Assembly (NCBI GenBank): GCA_046233135.1
Contig: JBJXHN010000004.1
Coordinates: 248,001-312,000 of the forward strand
DNA length: 64,000 nt
From: JBJXHN01 sp046233135
GTDB taxonomy: Bacteria; Pseudomonadota; Alphaproteobacteria; Rhodospirillales; Rhodospirillaceae
Direction: 5' to 3'
The notes under the pieces: generated by a model
What the model was told of the DNA's origin: nothing
The model's database searches: none
Seen by the model: the letters and a program-made list of their open reading frames with translations, nothing else
Shown: piece by piece, positions 33,367 through 42,664 of the stretch
Position numbering within the stretch: position 1 is the first letter of the stretch
Layout: each line of letters begins with the position of its first letter
Translations under genes and position numbers: made by a program

Positions 33367-33416
33367 GGCAGGGGCTCCGGCGGGGAATGATATAGGTGTC
33401 ATCGTCATTCATATAG

Positions 33417-33429
33417 TTGACGGAGTCAA
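33417..33429. promoter_or_regulatory. Palindrome upstream of the MarR-GNAT gene
   Basis: TTGAC-gga-GTCAA, a 13-bp palindrome in an AT-rich stretch about 50 bp upstream of the start. Its size and place suit a MarR-type autoregulatory operator. Confidence 0.4.
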
Positions 33430-33481
33430 TTAAATTGCCAGCCAAAATCGTCTGGCGCCAATCGGCATTCCCGAGCGGGCC

Positions 33482-34636
33482 CTAAACGTGGGCCTGCTTC
33501 AGGTATTCCTCGCTTTGCATTTCCATGAGCCGGGAGACGGTGCGCTGAAATTCGAAGGCGCCGTCCCCTTCGGGGTAGAGGTCCTGCGGTGGCGCATCGG
33601 CCGAGCAGATCAGGGCGGTGCGGTGATCGTACAGGGAATCGATCAGCAGGACGAAGCGCCGGGCCGCATCCCGATTCTTCGGACCCAGGCAGGGGATGTC
33701 CGACAGGATGATGGTGTCGAACTTTTCCGCCAGCGCCAGATAGTCGTGGCTGCCCAGCGGCTTTTCGCACAGGTCGGGGAAGGTGAAGCGGGCGGCCAGG
33801 CTGGTCGCCTGGGCAACCGGGACCGTGCGGCCGTTGACCGTCAGCGTGGTCGGGGCCGGGGTTTCCGTGCCGGCGATCCGCTCCAGGCAGCGATCCAGCC
33901 AGGCATCGGCTTCCGCGCCGGTGGGGGTGAAATAGACGGTCATCCCCTTCATGCGGCCCAGCCGGTAATCGCGGTCGCTGTCGAGCGGGTGGACCTTCAT
34001 CCGCTCCTTGATCATGGCGATGAAGGGCAGAAACTTTTCGCGCTGCAGGCCGTCCTTGTACAGGTCGTCCGGCGCCCGGTTGGAGGTGGTCACCACCACG
34101 ACCCCCAGCTCGGTGATCTCGGCGAACAGGCGGCCGACGATCATGGCGTCGGCAATGTCGCGGATTTCCATCTCGTCCAGGCAGAGCACCCGGGCGTCAT
34201 GGGTCAGGGCGCGGGCCAGCCGGGGCATGGGGTCGCCGAGCTGCCCCTTGCTGCGCGGATCGTTGGCCGACGCCTCGCTGCGCCATGTGTGCAGCAGGGT
34301 ATGGGCCTCGCGCATCAGTTCGTGGAAGTGGACGCGGTGGCCGGTTCCGGCGGGCAGGCACTGGTGGAACAGGTCCATCAGCATGGACTTGCCCCGCCCC
34401 ACGTCGCCGTGGATGTACAGGCCCTTGGGGGCGGGGTGGCTGACCCGCTCCTTCTTGCGGCCAAAGCCCAGCCTGGCGCCCCAGCCGCCTGATTTCTCGA
34501 CCACGGGCGGGTGGTAGCACTTCACCTCCTGATGCAGGCGGTTCAGGTGCTCCATCGCCCGTTCCTGGGCGGGGTCGCGGATCAGGCCGCCTTCTTCCAG
34601 GCGTTTGCGGTATTTCGTAAGGGGCCCGTCGGGCAT
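33482..34636 (-). CDS. zapE: Cell division protein ZapE (AFG1-like ATPase)
   Basis: A 384-residue AAA-type ATPase. Walker A is HGDVGRGKSMLMDLF, Walker B is RVLCLDEMEIRDI, and TTSNRAPDDLY is the sensor region, all typical of ZapE/AFG1. In E. coli ZapE acts on the Z ring during late division and under oxygen limitation; mitochondrial AFG1 helps degrade respiratory subunits. ATG 34636 gives the normal N-terminus (LTKYRKRLEEGGL). It lies 16 bp after the DHH gene, probably in the same transcript. Confidence 0.93.
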   Translation of the reverse strand: MPDGPLTKYRKRLEEGGLIRDPAQERAMEHLNRLHQEVKCYHPPVVEKSGGWGARLGFGRKKERVSHPAPKGLYIHGDVGRGKSMLMDLFHQCLPAGTGHRVHFHELMREAHTLLHTWRSEASANDPRSKGQLGDPMPRLARALTHDARVLCLDEMEIRDIADAMIVGRLFAEITELGVVVVTTSNRAPDDLYKDGLQREKFLPFIAMIKERMKVHPLDSDRDYRLGRMKGMTVYFTPTGAEADAWLDRCLERIAGTETPAPTTLTVNGRTVPVAQATSLAARFTFPDLCEKPLGSHDYLALAEKFDTIILSDIPCLGPKNRDAARRFVLLIDSLYDHRTALICSADAPPQDLYPEGDGAFEFQRTVSRLMEMQSEEYLKQAHV

Positions 34637-34652
34637 GGTGCGCTGTCTGTCC

Positions 34653-35582
34653 TCAGCCGTCGGCGGTGATACGGGCAACCAGTTCGCCCAGCACCTCTTC
34701 CGCCTGGTCGTTTTCCACCTGGCAGGTGCCGGCCGCATGGTGGCCGCCGCCGCCGTAGCGCAGCATCAGCTCGCCGACGTTGGTGTTGGATGACCGGTTG
34801 AAGATCGACTTGCCCACCGCGAACACGGTGTTCATCTGCGCCCGGCCCCACAGGGTGTGGATGGAAATGTTGGTTTCCGGGAACAGGGCATAGATCATGA
34901 AGCGGTTGCCGGCCCAGATCGTCTCTTCCCCGCGCAGGTCCAGGACCACAAGGTTGGAATGGACGGTGGCGCAGCGCTTCAGCTGCTCCTTGAACTTGGG
35001 CTCGTGCCCGAAATACAGCTCCACCCGCTCCTTGACGTCGGGCAGGTCGAGGATCTGTTCGATGCTGTGTTCCAGGCAGTAGTCGATCAGCTCCATCATC
35101 AGCTGATAGTTGGAAATGCGGAATTCCCGGAAGCGGCCCAGACCGGTGCGGGCGTCCATCAGGAAGTTCAGCAGTTCCCACCCCTTGGGGTTCAGCACCT
35201 CGTCCATGTTGTACTGGGCGCTGTCCCCCTTATCGACCGCTTCCATCATGTCGTCGGAGATGCGGGGGAACTTGCTTTTGCCGCCGTAGTAGTCATAGAC
35301 GACCCGGGCCGCCGACGGGGCCAGGGGGTCGATCACGTGGTTGTCCTTCTTCCCCACCCGGATGGTTTCCGAAAGGTGGTGGTCGAAGGCCAGATGCACC
35401 CCGTCCACATAGGGAAGGTTGGTGGTGATATCGCGCCCGGTGATCTCGATCTTGCCGTCCTGCATGTCCTTGGGGTGGACAAACGTGATGTCGTCAATGA
35501 GATCCAGCTCTTTGAGCAGGGCCGCGCAGACAAGGCCATCGAAATCGCTGCGCGTGACGAGCCGGAACTTCTCACCTGCCAT
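34653..35582 (-). CDS. DHH family phosphoesterase
   Basis: A 309-residue DHH-superfamily enzyme. Its metal-binding motifs are RSDFDGLVCAALL near the start, FDHHLSE (the DHH motif) and MLRYGGGGHHAAGTCQ near the end (the GGGH of the DHHA1 domain). Members include oligoribonucleases (NrnA/NrnB) and exopolyphosphatase-like proteins, so the substrate is probably a short oligonucleotide or a phosphoanhydride. ATG 35582 has GGGAGG eight bases upstream. zapE follows. Confidence 0.85.
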   Translation of the reverse strand: MAGEKFRLVTRSDFDGLVCAALLKELDLIDDITFVHPKDMQDGKIEITGRDITTNLPYVDGVHLAFDHHLSETIRVGKKDNHVIDPLAPSAARVVYDYYGGKSKFPRISDDMMEAVDKGDSAQYNMDEVLNPKGWELLNFLMDARTGLGRFREFRISNYQLMMELIDYCLEHSIEQILDLPDVKERVELYFGHEPKFKEQLKRCATVHSNLVVLDLRGEETIWAGNRFMIYALFPETNISIHTLWGRAQMNTVFAVGKSIFNRSSNTNVGELMLRYGGGGHHAAGTCQVENDQAEEVLGELVARITADG

Positions 35583-35760
35583 GGACCATGCCTCCCTGGA
35601 ATCCGTGTATTGCGGCGGCGTAACAGTTGAAGGACCGCACCATACCCAGGCCCGCGCGGAAGGGCAATGGGGTGGGAAGGGCGTTCCGCCGCTCCGGACC
35701 GTCTTTAAGGCGTATTCCGGCAAAAAGAGGTAGCCAGAAGGCCCTTGCGAGCGGCGTCGC

Positions 35761-36612
35761 TCACGCCGACAGCGCCTGCCGCAAGGCCGGTTGCAGGTAA
35801 TTAAGTACGGCGCGGATGCGCGGCGTCTTGCGCAAATCCTCGTGTACCAGCATCCACAGCTCCCGGTCGGGGCAGCTGGCCGCACTGGGCAGCCGGTACA
35901 GGGAGGAGTCCCGGTCGCCGAGAAACCGGGGCAGCAGGGCCACGCCGACGCCGGCCCGGGCCAGGGCGGCCTGGCTGGCAGCGTCGTTGGTGCGCGCCAC
36001 CACCGGCCGCCCCGCCAGCTGGTCGTCCAACCAGCGGAACTGGGGCAGAGCGCGGCTGCCACCGTCGGCGCCGATGAACGCCCAGGCCGCCGCCGGCCGC
36101 TCGAACCCCACGGCGGCATAGAAGGCGAAGGGCACCGGCGCCACCTTGCGCACCACCAGCCCCGGGATCTCCGGCCGCGACAGGCGCAGGGCAATATCCG
36201 CCTGCCGATGGCCCAGGTCGGCCGCCGAGACGGCGCCGAGAAGGGAGACGACCAGCGCCGGATGGGCCTGCCGCAACGCCGGGATCAGGGGCGCGAGGAC
36301 GGCGGCGGTGAAGGCCGGCGGGGCGCTGACGGAGACCGGCCCGGCGATCACTGGCGAGGCGCTGGCCGCGACCCGGCGCACCGCCATCATCGCTTCGGCC
36401 GCATGGTGTCCGGCTTGTGCCAGGCGCCTGCCGTCGGCCGTCAGGGTCACCGCCCGGGGCTGGCGTTCCACCAGCCGCAGATCCAGGGCCGCTTCCAGCG
36501 CGGCAATGCGGCGGGCGACGGTGGAATGGTCGACGGACAGCGCCCGGGCCGCCCCGGACAGGCTGCCCGAGTCGGCCAGGGCCAGGAAATGCCGCAGGTC
36601 TTCCCAATCCAT
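35761..36612 (-). CDS. LysR family transcriptional regulator
   Basis: A 283-residue LysR-type regulator. The N-terminal helix-turn-helix is in FLALADSGSLSGAARALSVD, and the periplasmic-binding-like effector domain makes up the rest. ATG 36612 is used, preceded by GAGAGGA; the frame is open 15 codons further. It is divergent from a quinone oxidoreductase gene with a TGCGCA dyad between them, so it very likely controls that gene. Confidence 0.92.
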   Translation of the reverse strand: MDWEDLRHFLALADSGSLSGAARALSVDHSTVARRIAALEAALDLRLVERQPRAVTLTADGRRLAQAGHHAAEAMMAVRRVAASASPVIAGPVSVSAPPAFTAAVLAPLIPALRQAHPALVVSLLGAVSAADLGHRQADIALRLSRPEIPGLVVRKVAPVPFAFYAAVGFERPAAAWAFIGADGGSRALPQFRWLDDQLAGRPVVARTNDAASQAALARAGVGVALLPRFLGDRDSSLYRLPSAASCPDRELWMLVHEDLRKTPRIRAVLNYLQPALRQALSA

Positions 36613-36664
36613 CCGGGTCCTCTCCCTCTTCTCTCTGGTCCGCTCCCTTCCGCCCACTCACTAT

Positions 36665-36680
36665 TGCGCATTTTTGCGCA
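36665..36680. promoter_or_regulatory. LysR-type operator dyad
   Basis: TGCGCA-TTTT-TGCGCA is an interrupted palindrome between the divergent LysR and oxidoreductase genes, the usual location of the LysR recognition site. Confidence 0.6.
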
Positions 36681-36778
36681 GAGGATGGGGGTTTTCGGGG
36701 AATTCTCCTGGACTGGTGCCGGCCGTAGGGTTTCGGTCGTCCACCAACGGACAGTCCGAAGCAGGAGACAGAGAGGCC

Positions 36779-37756
36779 ATGACCACCGTTTTGATGCTGA
36801 GCGAACCCGGCGGGCTCGACCGCCTGAGCCTGACCAGCCTGCCGGTGCCCGACCCCGGCCCGGGAGAGGTGCGAGTCGACCAGACCCATGCCGGGGTGAA
36901 CTTCGTCGACATCTATCACCGCAAGGGACTCTATCCGCTGCCCGCCTATCCGGGGGTGGTGGGGATGGAGGGGCTGGGGCGGGTTACCGCCGTGGGGGTC
37001 GGGGTCACCTCCTTTGCGCCGGGGGATCGGGTGGCCTATGCCGGCGGGGTGCCGGGCAGCTATGCGACAGCCCGGGTGCTGCCGGCCGAGCGGCTGGTGG
37101 CGGTGCCCGACGACCTGTCCGATGCCCAGGTGGCCGGCACCTTCCTGCGCGGCCTGACCGCCTGGCTGCTGGTCGAACGGGTCTTGCCCCCCGGCAGCGG
37201 TGCCGGCAAGACGGTGCTGGTCCATGCCGCCGCCGGCGGTCTGGGGCTGGTGTTGTGCCAGTGGCTGGCGCGCCGGGGCTGGCGGGTGCTGGGCACGGTG
37301 GGCTCGGCCGAGAAGGCGGATCTGGCCCGGGCGCATGGGGTGGACGACACCATCGCCTATAAGGAAACGGACGTGGTGGCCGCCGTGAAGGACCTGACCG
37401 GCGGACGCGGCGTGGACGCAGTGGTGGAGGGTATCGGCGGTGACACCACCCTTCAGGCGCTGGAGGTCCTGGCGCCCTTCGGCATGGTGGCCAATGTGGG
37501 CAGCGTGGCGGCGGCGGTGCCTCCGATAGACATTCACCGGCTGATCAACCGCTTCCTGATCCGGCCGAGCATCATGGCCGCCGTGGCGGATTTCGCCACC
37601 TACCATCAAGGGGCGCAGGCCTGGTTCGCCATGGTGCGTGCCGGCCTGGCCGTGCCGGTGCCCCGGGACTACGCCCTGACCGACGGCGTCCAGGCCCAGG
37701 CGGATATGGAGGCCGGACGCACCACCGGCGGGGTGCGGCTGTGCATGGAAGGGTGA
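36779..37756 (+). CDS. Zinc-independent quinone oxidoreductase (MDR superfamily)
   Basis: A 325-residue NADPH:quinone oxidoreductase-like enzyme. It has the MDR GroES-like N-domain (THAGVNFVDIYHRKGLYP) and a Rossmann domain (VLVHAAAGGLGLVLCQWL), with no zinc ligands. Such enzymes reduce quinones or reactive enals. ATG 36779 has GGAGACAGAGAGG upstream. The divergent LysR gene is the probable regulator, giving an inducible detoxification unit. Confidence 0.93.
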   Translation: MTTVLMLSEPGGLDRLSLTSLPVPDPGPGEVRVDQTHAGVNFVDIYHRKGLYPLPAYPGVVGMEGLGRVTAVGVGVTSFAPGDRVAYAGGVPGSYATARVLPAERLVAVPDDLSDAQVAGTFLRGLTAWLLVERVLPPGSGAGKTVLVHAAAGGLGLVLCQWLARRGWRVLGTVGSAEKADLARAHGVDDTIAYKETDVVAAVKDLTGGRGVDAVVEGIGGDTTLQALEVLAPFGMVANVGSVAAAVPPIDIHRLINRFLIRPSIMAAVADFATYHQGAQAWFAMVRAGLAVPVPRDYALTDGVQAQADMEAGRTTGGVRLCMEG

Positions 37757-37757
37757 G

Positions 37758-38153
37758 CTAGCGCTTCTGATCCGGGTCGGTGCGGTCGATGAAATGGCGC
37801 AGGCCGCGGCCGACCCGGGGCTTCAGGTCGTTCATTCCCCGGGACAGCCGGGGCACGCGGCGGCGCAGCCAGCAGACGGCGCGGCGCATCGCCATCGATT
37901 CCTTGGCCACCAGATACAGCCCCAGGGCCAGCAGGATCAGGCCGATGGGGACGGGCGTGGGGGTCAGGATGGCGCCGAGGATGACCAGCAGCCAGCCGAT
38001 CACCAGGCGCAGGCTGCGGTGCGTGCGCACCCACAGGCGCCGGCGGCGGCGGCGCAGGAACAGGGTGCGGGGGCTGCTGCGGGGGATGCGGACGAAGCGT
38101 GGCCGGGGCGCAACGGCATCCGCCGTGGCCGAGGTCTCCGCTGAATTGGGCAT
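37758..38153 (-). CDS. Small membrane protein, PGPGW-like
   Basis: A 131-residue protein with a strongly basic N-terminal third (a run of RTLFLRRRRRR), two hydrophobic segments around a TPTPVPIG turn (LVIGWLLVILGAIL, LILLALGLYLVA), and a basic C-terminus. The turn resembles the PGPGW family of putative membrane proteins, whose function is unknown. ATG 38153 has GGGAGGAG upstream and a plausible promoter at 38181-38210. Confidence 0.75.
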   Translation of the reverse strand: MPNSAETSATADAVAPRPRFVRIPRSSPRTLFLRRRRRRLWVRTHRSLRLVIGWLLVILGAILTPTPVPIGLILLALGLYLVAKESMAMRRAVCWLRRRVPRLSRGMNDLKPRVGRGLRHFIDRTDPDQKR

Positions 38154-38180
38154 GCCGTGCTCCTCCCGTAGGGTCTTTTC

Positions 38181-38210
38181 TCTATACAGGTCTGTGTCAT
38201 GGAGCGGCAA
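38181..38210 (-). promoter_or_regulatory. Candidate promoter of the PGPGW-like gene
   Basis: On the minus strand, TTGCCG (38210-38205) and TATAGA (38186-38181) are separated by 18 bp, ending about 28 bp upstream of the ATG. Confidence 0.45.
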
Positions 38211-38245
38211 CAGGAAGCCTGTGACGACTGCGTGGCAGAAAGAAG

Positions 38246-39517
38246 TCAGGGGCTGCTTTCCGGGTCGTGGCGGCGGCGGTGACCGGCCAGCCCCAGGGCC
38301 AGGGGACCGCACAGAGCGATGCTGGCGATCACTGCGAAGGCCAGGCCCCACGCGGCGTCGGGGCCTTCGCCACCACCGGCCAGATCCAGCACGATCCCGA
38401 AGATCAGCGGGCCGGCGAAGGCCGCACCGAATCCCAGCAGGGAATGCAGGGCCAGGGTCAGCCCCCGGCGTCCGTGCTCTGCCGCATCCACTGCGCCGGC
38501 GGTCAGGGCCGCCGAATCGAGCTGGATCAGCCCGGCGTAGAGCACCGCCAGCCCGGCCACCAGGGGATAGGGCAGGCCGCCGCTGAAGCCGAAGGCCAGC
38601 CCGATGGCGGCGGACGCGGCCATGTACCCCTTGACCACGCGCGGCCGGCCGAATCGCAAGGCGACCTCGGCCCCCAGGATGCTGGTGCCCATGGCAATCA
38701 CGGCGCCCAGGGTGGCCACGGCGGCTGGCGGGAACCAGGGGGTGGCGGCGGGCGCGCCGGTCACGGAACCGGTGGCCAGGGCGGCGCCCAGGAAGGCCAC
38801 CACCCAGGCGCGGAAGGCGAACAGCTCGACCATATGGGTGGCATAGCCCAGGATGTAGCCCATGGCCGCGCGATTGCGCAGCACCGGCCGGTAGTCCAGC
38901 AGCGCGCCGTGGCGGCCGCCTTCGGGCGGCGGCGGGCGGTGAGGGGGCAGCACGGCCAGGGCGCCGGCGGCCAGCAGCCCCGCGGCTCCGGCCAGGGCAA
39001 AGGCCCAGGGCCAGCCCAGCCACTGCCCCACGGCGCCGGCAAGGCCGTAGCTGCTGGCGCTGCCCAGACTGAAGCTGGCGGTATACAGCGGGACGGCCCG
39101 TCCCCGCCGGGAGTCGGGCAGGCGGTCCACCATCACCCGCAGGCCGGGCATATAGGTGCCGGCCAGGGCCACCCCGGCCAGCAGCCGCAGGGCCACCGCG
39201 CTCCAGAACCCTTCGGCGGCCAGGGCGAACAGCAGCGCCGCGAGCCCGCCCCCGACGGCGGAAAGCACATAGACCCGGCGGGCGTCCACCCGGTCGGTCA
39301 GGCCGATCAGAAACGGTGCGCCCAGGGCATAGCCGAGGAACATGACGCCGCTGATCCAGCCCGCTTCGGCATTGGACAGCGCCCAGTCGGCCTGGAAGGA
39401 CGGCAGCAGGGCGGGGAAGGCGAAGACCCCCACCATGGTCGCTACGTGGGCCGCGCAGCACAGCACGATCACCATGGCAGGCGAGTCGAGGCGGGACGTG
39501 CCGGGCGGCAGGGGCAT
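38246..39517 (-). CDS. MFS transporter
   Basis: A 423-residue major facilitator with about 12 hydrophobic helices. The loop 2-3 motif appears as LIGLTDRVDARRVYVLSA (a variant of GxLaDrxGrr), and helix 4 has LRLLAGVALAGTYMPG. The substrate is unknown. ATG 39517 is preferred to the upstream frame start because AAAGG lies in front of it. The frame-wide Ala/Gly/Leu richness is normal for this GC content. Confidence 0.88.
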   Translation of the reverse strand: MPLPPGTSRLDSPAMVIVLCCAAHVATMVGVFAFPALLPSFQADWALSNAEAGWISGVMFLGYALGAPFLIGLTDRVDARRVYVLSAVGGGLAALLFALAAEGFWSAVALRLLAGVALAGTYMPGLRVMVDRLPDSRRGRAVPLYTASFSLGSASSYGLAGAVGQWLGWPWAFALAGAAGLLAAGALAVLPPHRPPPPEGGRHGALLDYRPVLRNRAAMGYILGYATHMVELFAFRAWVVAFLGAALATGSVTGAPAATPWFPPAAVATLGAVIAMGTSILGAEVALRFGRPRVVKGYMAASAAIGLAFGFSGGLPYPLVAGLAVLYAGLIQLDSAALTAGAVDAAEHGRRGLTLALHSLLGFGAAFAGPLIFGIVLDLAGGGEGPDAAWGLAFAVIASIALCGPLALGLAGHRRRHDPESSP

Positions 39518-39619
39518 GGGGGACGGACCTTTCTGACAGGGCGGCACCAGGAAAGCCGGCCAGGAAAGCCGGTCGCGAAAGCTGGCGGAGGCAGCCGCCA
39601 GGACGATCGGAATGTGGGG

Positions 39620-40636
<1,017 letters not shown>

Positions 40637-40661
40637 GACGTCAATATAGCGGTTATCGCGA

Positions 40662-40689
40662 GATTTTCCGCTAAAAATTAGCGAAAATC
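40662..40689. promoter_or_regulatory. Putative PspF enhancer (upstream activating dyad)
   Basis: GATTTTC (40662-40668) and GAAAATC (40683-40689), with GCTAA/TTAGC inside, form a near-perfect dyad with one bulged C. It lies about 60 bp upstream of the sigma-54 box; a further GATTTTC half site is at 40725-40731. Confidence 0.65.
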
Positions 40690-40746
40690 GCCAATTCCGG
40701 AACGAGGGAAGGTGCTAAGGTGTTGATTTTCCCCACGATCCGCAGT

Positions 40747-40762
40747 TGGCACGGCGCTGGCA
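40747..40762 (+). promoter_or_regulatory. Sigma-54 promoter of pspABC
   Basis: TGGCACGGCGCTGGCA has the exact GG-N10-GC spacing of sigma-54 promoters and differs from TGGCACG-N4-TTGCA at one base. It lies 42 bp upstream of pspA. Confidence 0.85.
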
Positions 40763-40803
40763 AAGGAGGAGCGCACGTCATCGTTACACAAGGATATCCC
40801 GCC

Positions 40804-41490
40804 ATGGGCATCTTCTCCCGCCTCACCGACATCGTGAACGCCAACCTCAGCTCTCTTCTGGACCGGGCGGAAGACCCGGAAAAGATGGCCCGGCTGATGA
40901 TCCAGGAAATGGAAGACACGCTGGTCGAGGTCCGCTCTTCGGCGGTGCGCATGATTGCCGACAAGAAGGACCTGGAACGCACCCTGGCCCGCCTGGAAGA
41001 CGGGCAGGCCGAATGGGAGGCCAAGGCCGAATTCGCCCTGACCAAGGGCCGCGAGGATCTGGCCAAGGGCGCCCTGGTGGCCAAGCGCAAGCTGGCCGAT
41101 CAGGCCGAGGGCCTGCGCCGCCAGCTGGAAGACATCGATGTCAGCCTGGCCAAGACCAACGAGGATCTGGCCCGTCTGCAAGCCAAGCTCGACGAGGCCA
41201 AGGCCAAGCGCAAGTCCATCGAGATCCGCATGCAGTCCGCCCAGAAGCGGGTGGAAGTGCGCCGCACCCTGTATGACGGCCGCATCGACGATGCCCTGGG
41301 CCGCTATGACCGCCTGGAGCGGCGCATTAGCGAACTGGAGGCCGACGCCGACAGCTACGACCTGGGCCAGCAGGGCAAGAAGGCGACGCTGGAGGACGAA
41401 TTCGAAACCCTGCAAGCGGAATCGGAAGTGGAAGACGATCTGGAGCGCCTGAAGCAGCGCGTTGCCGGGGACAAGAAGGCGGGAGCCTAA
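40804..41490 (+). CDS. pspA: Phage shock protein A
   Basis: A 228-residue PspA/IM30 (ESCRT-III-like) protein. The amphipathic N-terminal helix GIFSRLTDIVNANLSSLL is followed by LDRAEDPEKMARLMIQEME and long charged coiled-coil helices to the end. It stabilises stressed inner membranes and inhibits PspF. ATG 40804 has AAGGAT about eight bases upstream. Transcription is from the sigma-54 promoter. Confidence 0.97.
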   Translation: MGIFSRLTDIVNANLSSLLDRAEDPEKMARLMIQEMEDTLVEVRSSAVRMIADKKDLERTLARLEDGQAEWEAKAEFALTKGREDLAKGALVAKRKLADQAEGLRRQLEDIDVSLAKTNEDLARLQAKLDEAKAKRKSIEIRMQSAQKRVEVRRTLYDGRIDDALGRYDRLERRISELEADADSYDLGQQGKKATLEDEFETLQAESEVEDDLERLKQRVAGDKKAGA

Positions 41491-41589
41491 GGGGCGGCAT
41501 CTCCTTTAAGGGGCTGCCCCCTCCCACGGGGGCCGAATCTGGGGTAGCGTCCCCGGGACGGTTCCCCCTCTCTTCCTCCTCCCCCAAGC

Positions 41590-41850
41590 ATGCGAGTGAC
41601 CATGGGCTTCTTCGCCATCCTATTCGTGCCGCTGATGGCCTTCATTCTCCTGGTTCTGCCGCTGTGGCTGGCGCTTCACTACATCACCAAGTGGAAGCGC
41701 ATGCAGGCGGCGGATCTGGGGGAAGGCAAGGTCGCCGTGTCGCGCACCGAGCTGGAAGCCCTGCGGGAGCGGGCGCGCCAGCTGCAAGACCGCATGGCCA
41801 GCCTCGAACGCATCCTCGAAGCCGATACGCCAGACTGGAGAGCAAAATGA
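41590..41850 (+). CDS. pspB: Phage shock protein B
   Basis: An 86-residue protein with one N-terminal membrane helix (FFAILFVPLMAFILLVLPLWLAL) followed by HYITKWKRMQ and an acidic heptad-repeat helix, the PspB layout. The start may instead be ATG 41602, four codons on; neither has a clear ribosome binding site. It works with PspC to relay membrane stress to PspA-PspF. The stop overlaps pspC (ATGA). Confidence 0.9.
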   Translation: MRVTMGFFAILFVPLMAFILLVLPLWLALHYITKWKRMQAADLGEGKVAVSRTELEALRERARQLQDRMASLERILEADTPDWRAK

Positions 41851-42371
41851 GCCGCTGCCATCGTTCCCATTCCTCCCAAACCGGCAGCTGCGGGTATGCC
41901 GACGGCCGGCCGGGGGTTATCCGCCGGGTGACCCAGGCCCTGGCCGACAAGATCGGCGCGCCGCGCAAGCTGATCGTGGTGGCTTTCATCATTGCCGCGA
42001 TCTCCAGCCTGCCCCTGGCCCTGCTGGCCTTTGGCGTCGCCTGGTACTGGACCGACAATCCGGGCGCCATCGAACGCACGGTGGACCGGGCCGGCATGGC
42101 CATCAAGAAGGCCTTCCGGCCGGCGTCCTCCACCAAGGCGTATGGGGCAGCCTACGGGCCGGCGTCCGGGGCCGGCGGGTCCCGGGACTCGGCGGCGGAG
42201 GCGGAGGCGGCCTATCGCCCCATCGACCCCGACGACGAGTTCGCCGATCTGCGCCGCCAGTTCGACGACCTGGAAAAGCGGGCCGAGACCATGGAACGCC
42301 ACGTGACCAGCGAGGAATACGACCTGAACCGCAAGTTCCGCGATATGGGGCGGGGAGGATCGCCGGCCTGA
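41847..42371 (+). CDS. pspC: Phage shock protein C
   Basis: A 174-residue protein with the PspC domain (GVIRRVTQALADKIGAPRKL, then the membrane helix VAFIIAAISSLPLALLAFGV and WYWTDNP). It is followed by a Gly/Ser/Ala-rich linker and a charged C-terminal coiled coil (FADLRRQFDDLEKRAETMER). It senses envelope stress with PspB. Translation is coupled to pspB by an ATGA overlap. The second copy of the 108-bp repeat begins 5 bp after the stop. Confidence 0.92.
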   Translation: MSRCHRSHSSQTGSCGYADGRPGVIRRVTQALADKIGAPRKLIVVAFIIAAISSLPLALLAFGVAWYWTDNPGAIERTVDRAGMAIKKAFRPASSTKAYGAAYGPASGAGGSRDSAAEAEAAYRPIDPDDEFADLRRQFDDLEKRAETMERHVTSEEYDLNRKFRDMGRGGSPA

Positions 42372-42376
42372 CCTGT

Positions 42377-42484
42377 TAGTGCATCGACCCAAACGAAGGC
42401 ATCAGCCGAAGCTTGGAAAGTTGATGCATAAACAAAGTCCTAGTGCACTGACCGCTGAATCATCGGAATGTGTCAGTGCACTAG
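42377..42484. repeat. 108-bp dispersed MITE-like repeat, copy 2
   Basis: 106 of 108 bases are identical to 9506-9613 in the same orientation; the two differences are T-to-C. TAGTGCA and TGCACTA are the inverted ends, and the 13-bp hairpin CTAGTGCACTGAC/GTCAGTGCACTAG is conserved. An inner GCATCA/TGATGC pair is perfect here but reduced to a wobble in copy 1. It is flanked by TA and followed at once by another hairpin. Confidence 0.9.
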
Positions 42485-42487
42485 GGT

Positions 42488-42513
42488 GCCTTGCGCCAAA
42501 TATGGCGCAAGGC
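42488..42513. terminator. Hairpin after repeat copy 2
   Basis: A perfect 11-bp stem, GCCTTGCGCCA (42488-42498) and TGGCGCAAGGC (42503-42513), with loop AATA. It could terminate or stabilise the psp transcript; there is no T tract. The next 150 bp to the following gene hold nothing recognisable. Confidence 0.5.
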
Positions 42514-42664
42514 GCTCCAGCGACCGTTGCGGGCGCGGCCAGGCGGGTGCCGCCCGCGGCCGATGAAAGACTCATTGTTCTAGTCTCGTTTTTCAAGGTG
42601 ACAGTGCCCTTTTAAAACCATACCGTCGGCGCGGTAAAGCAGTCCGCCGCGCAACGAGGAAACA

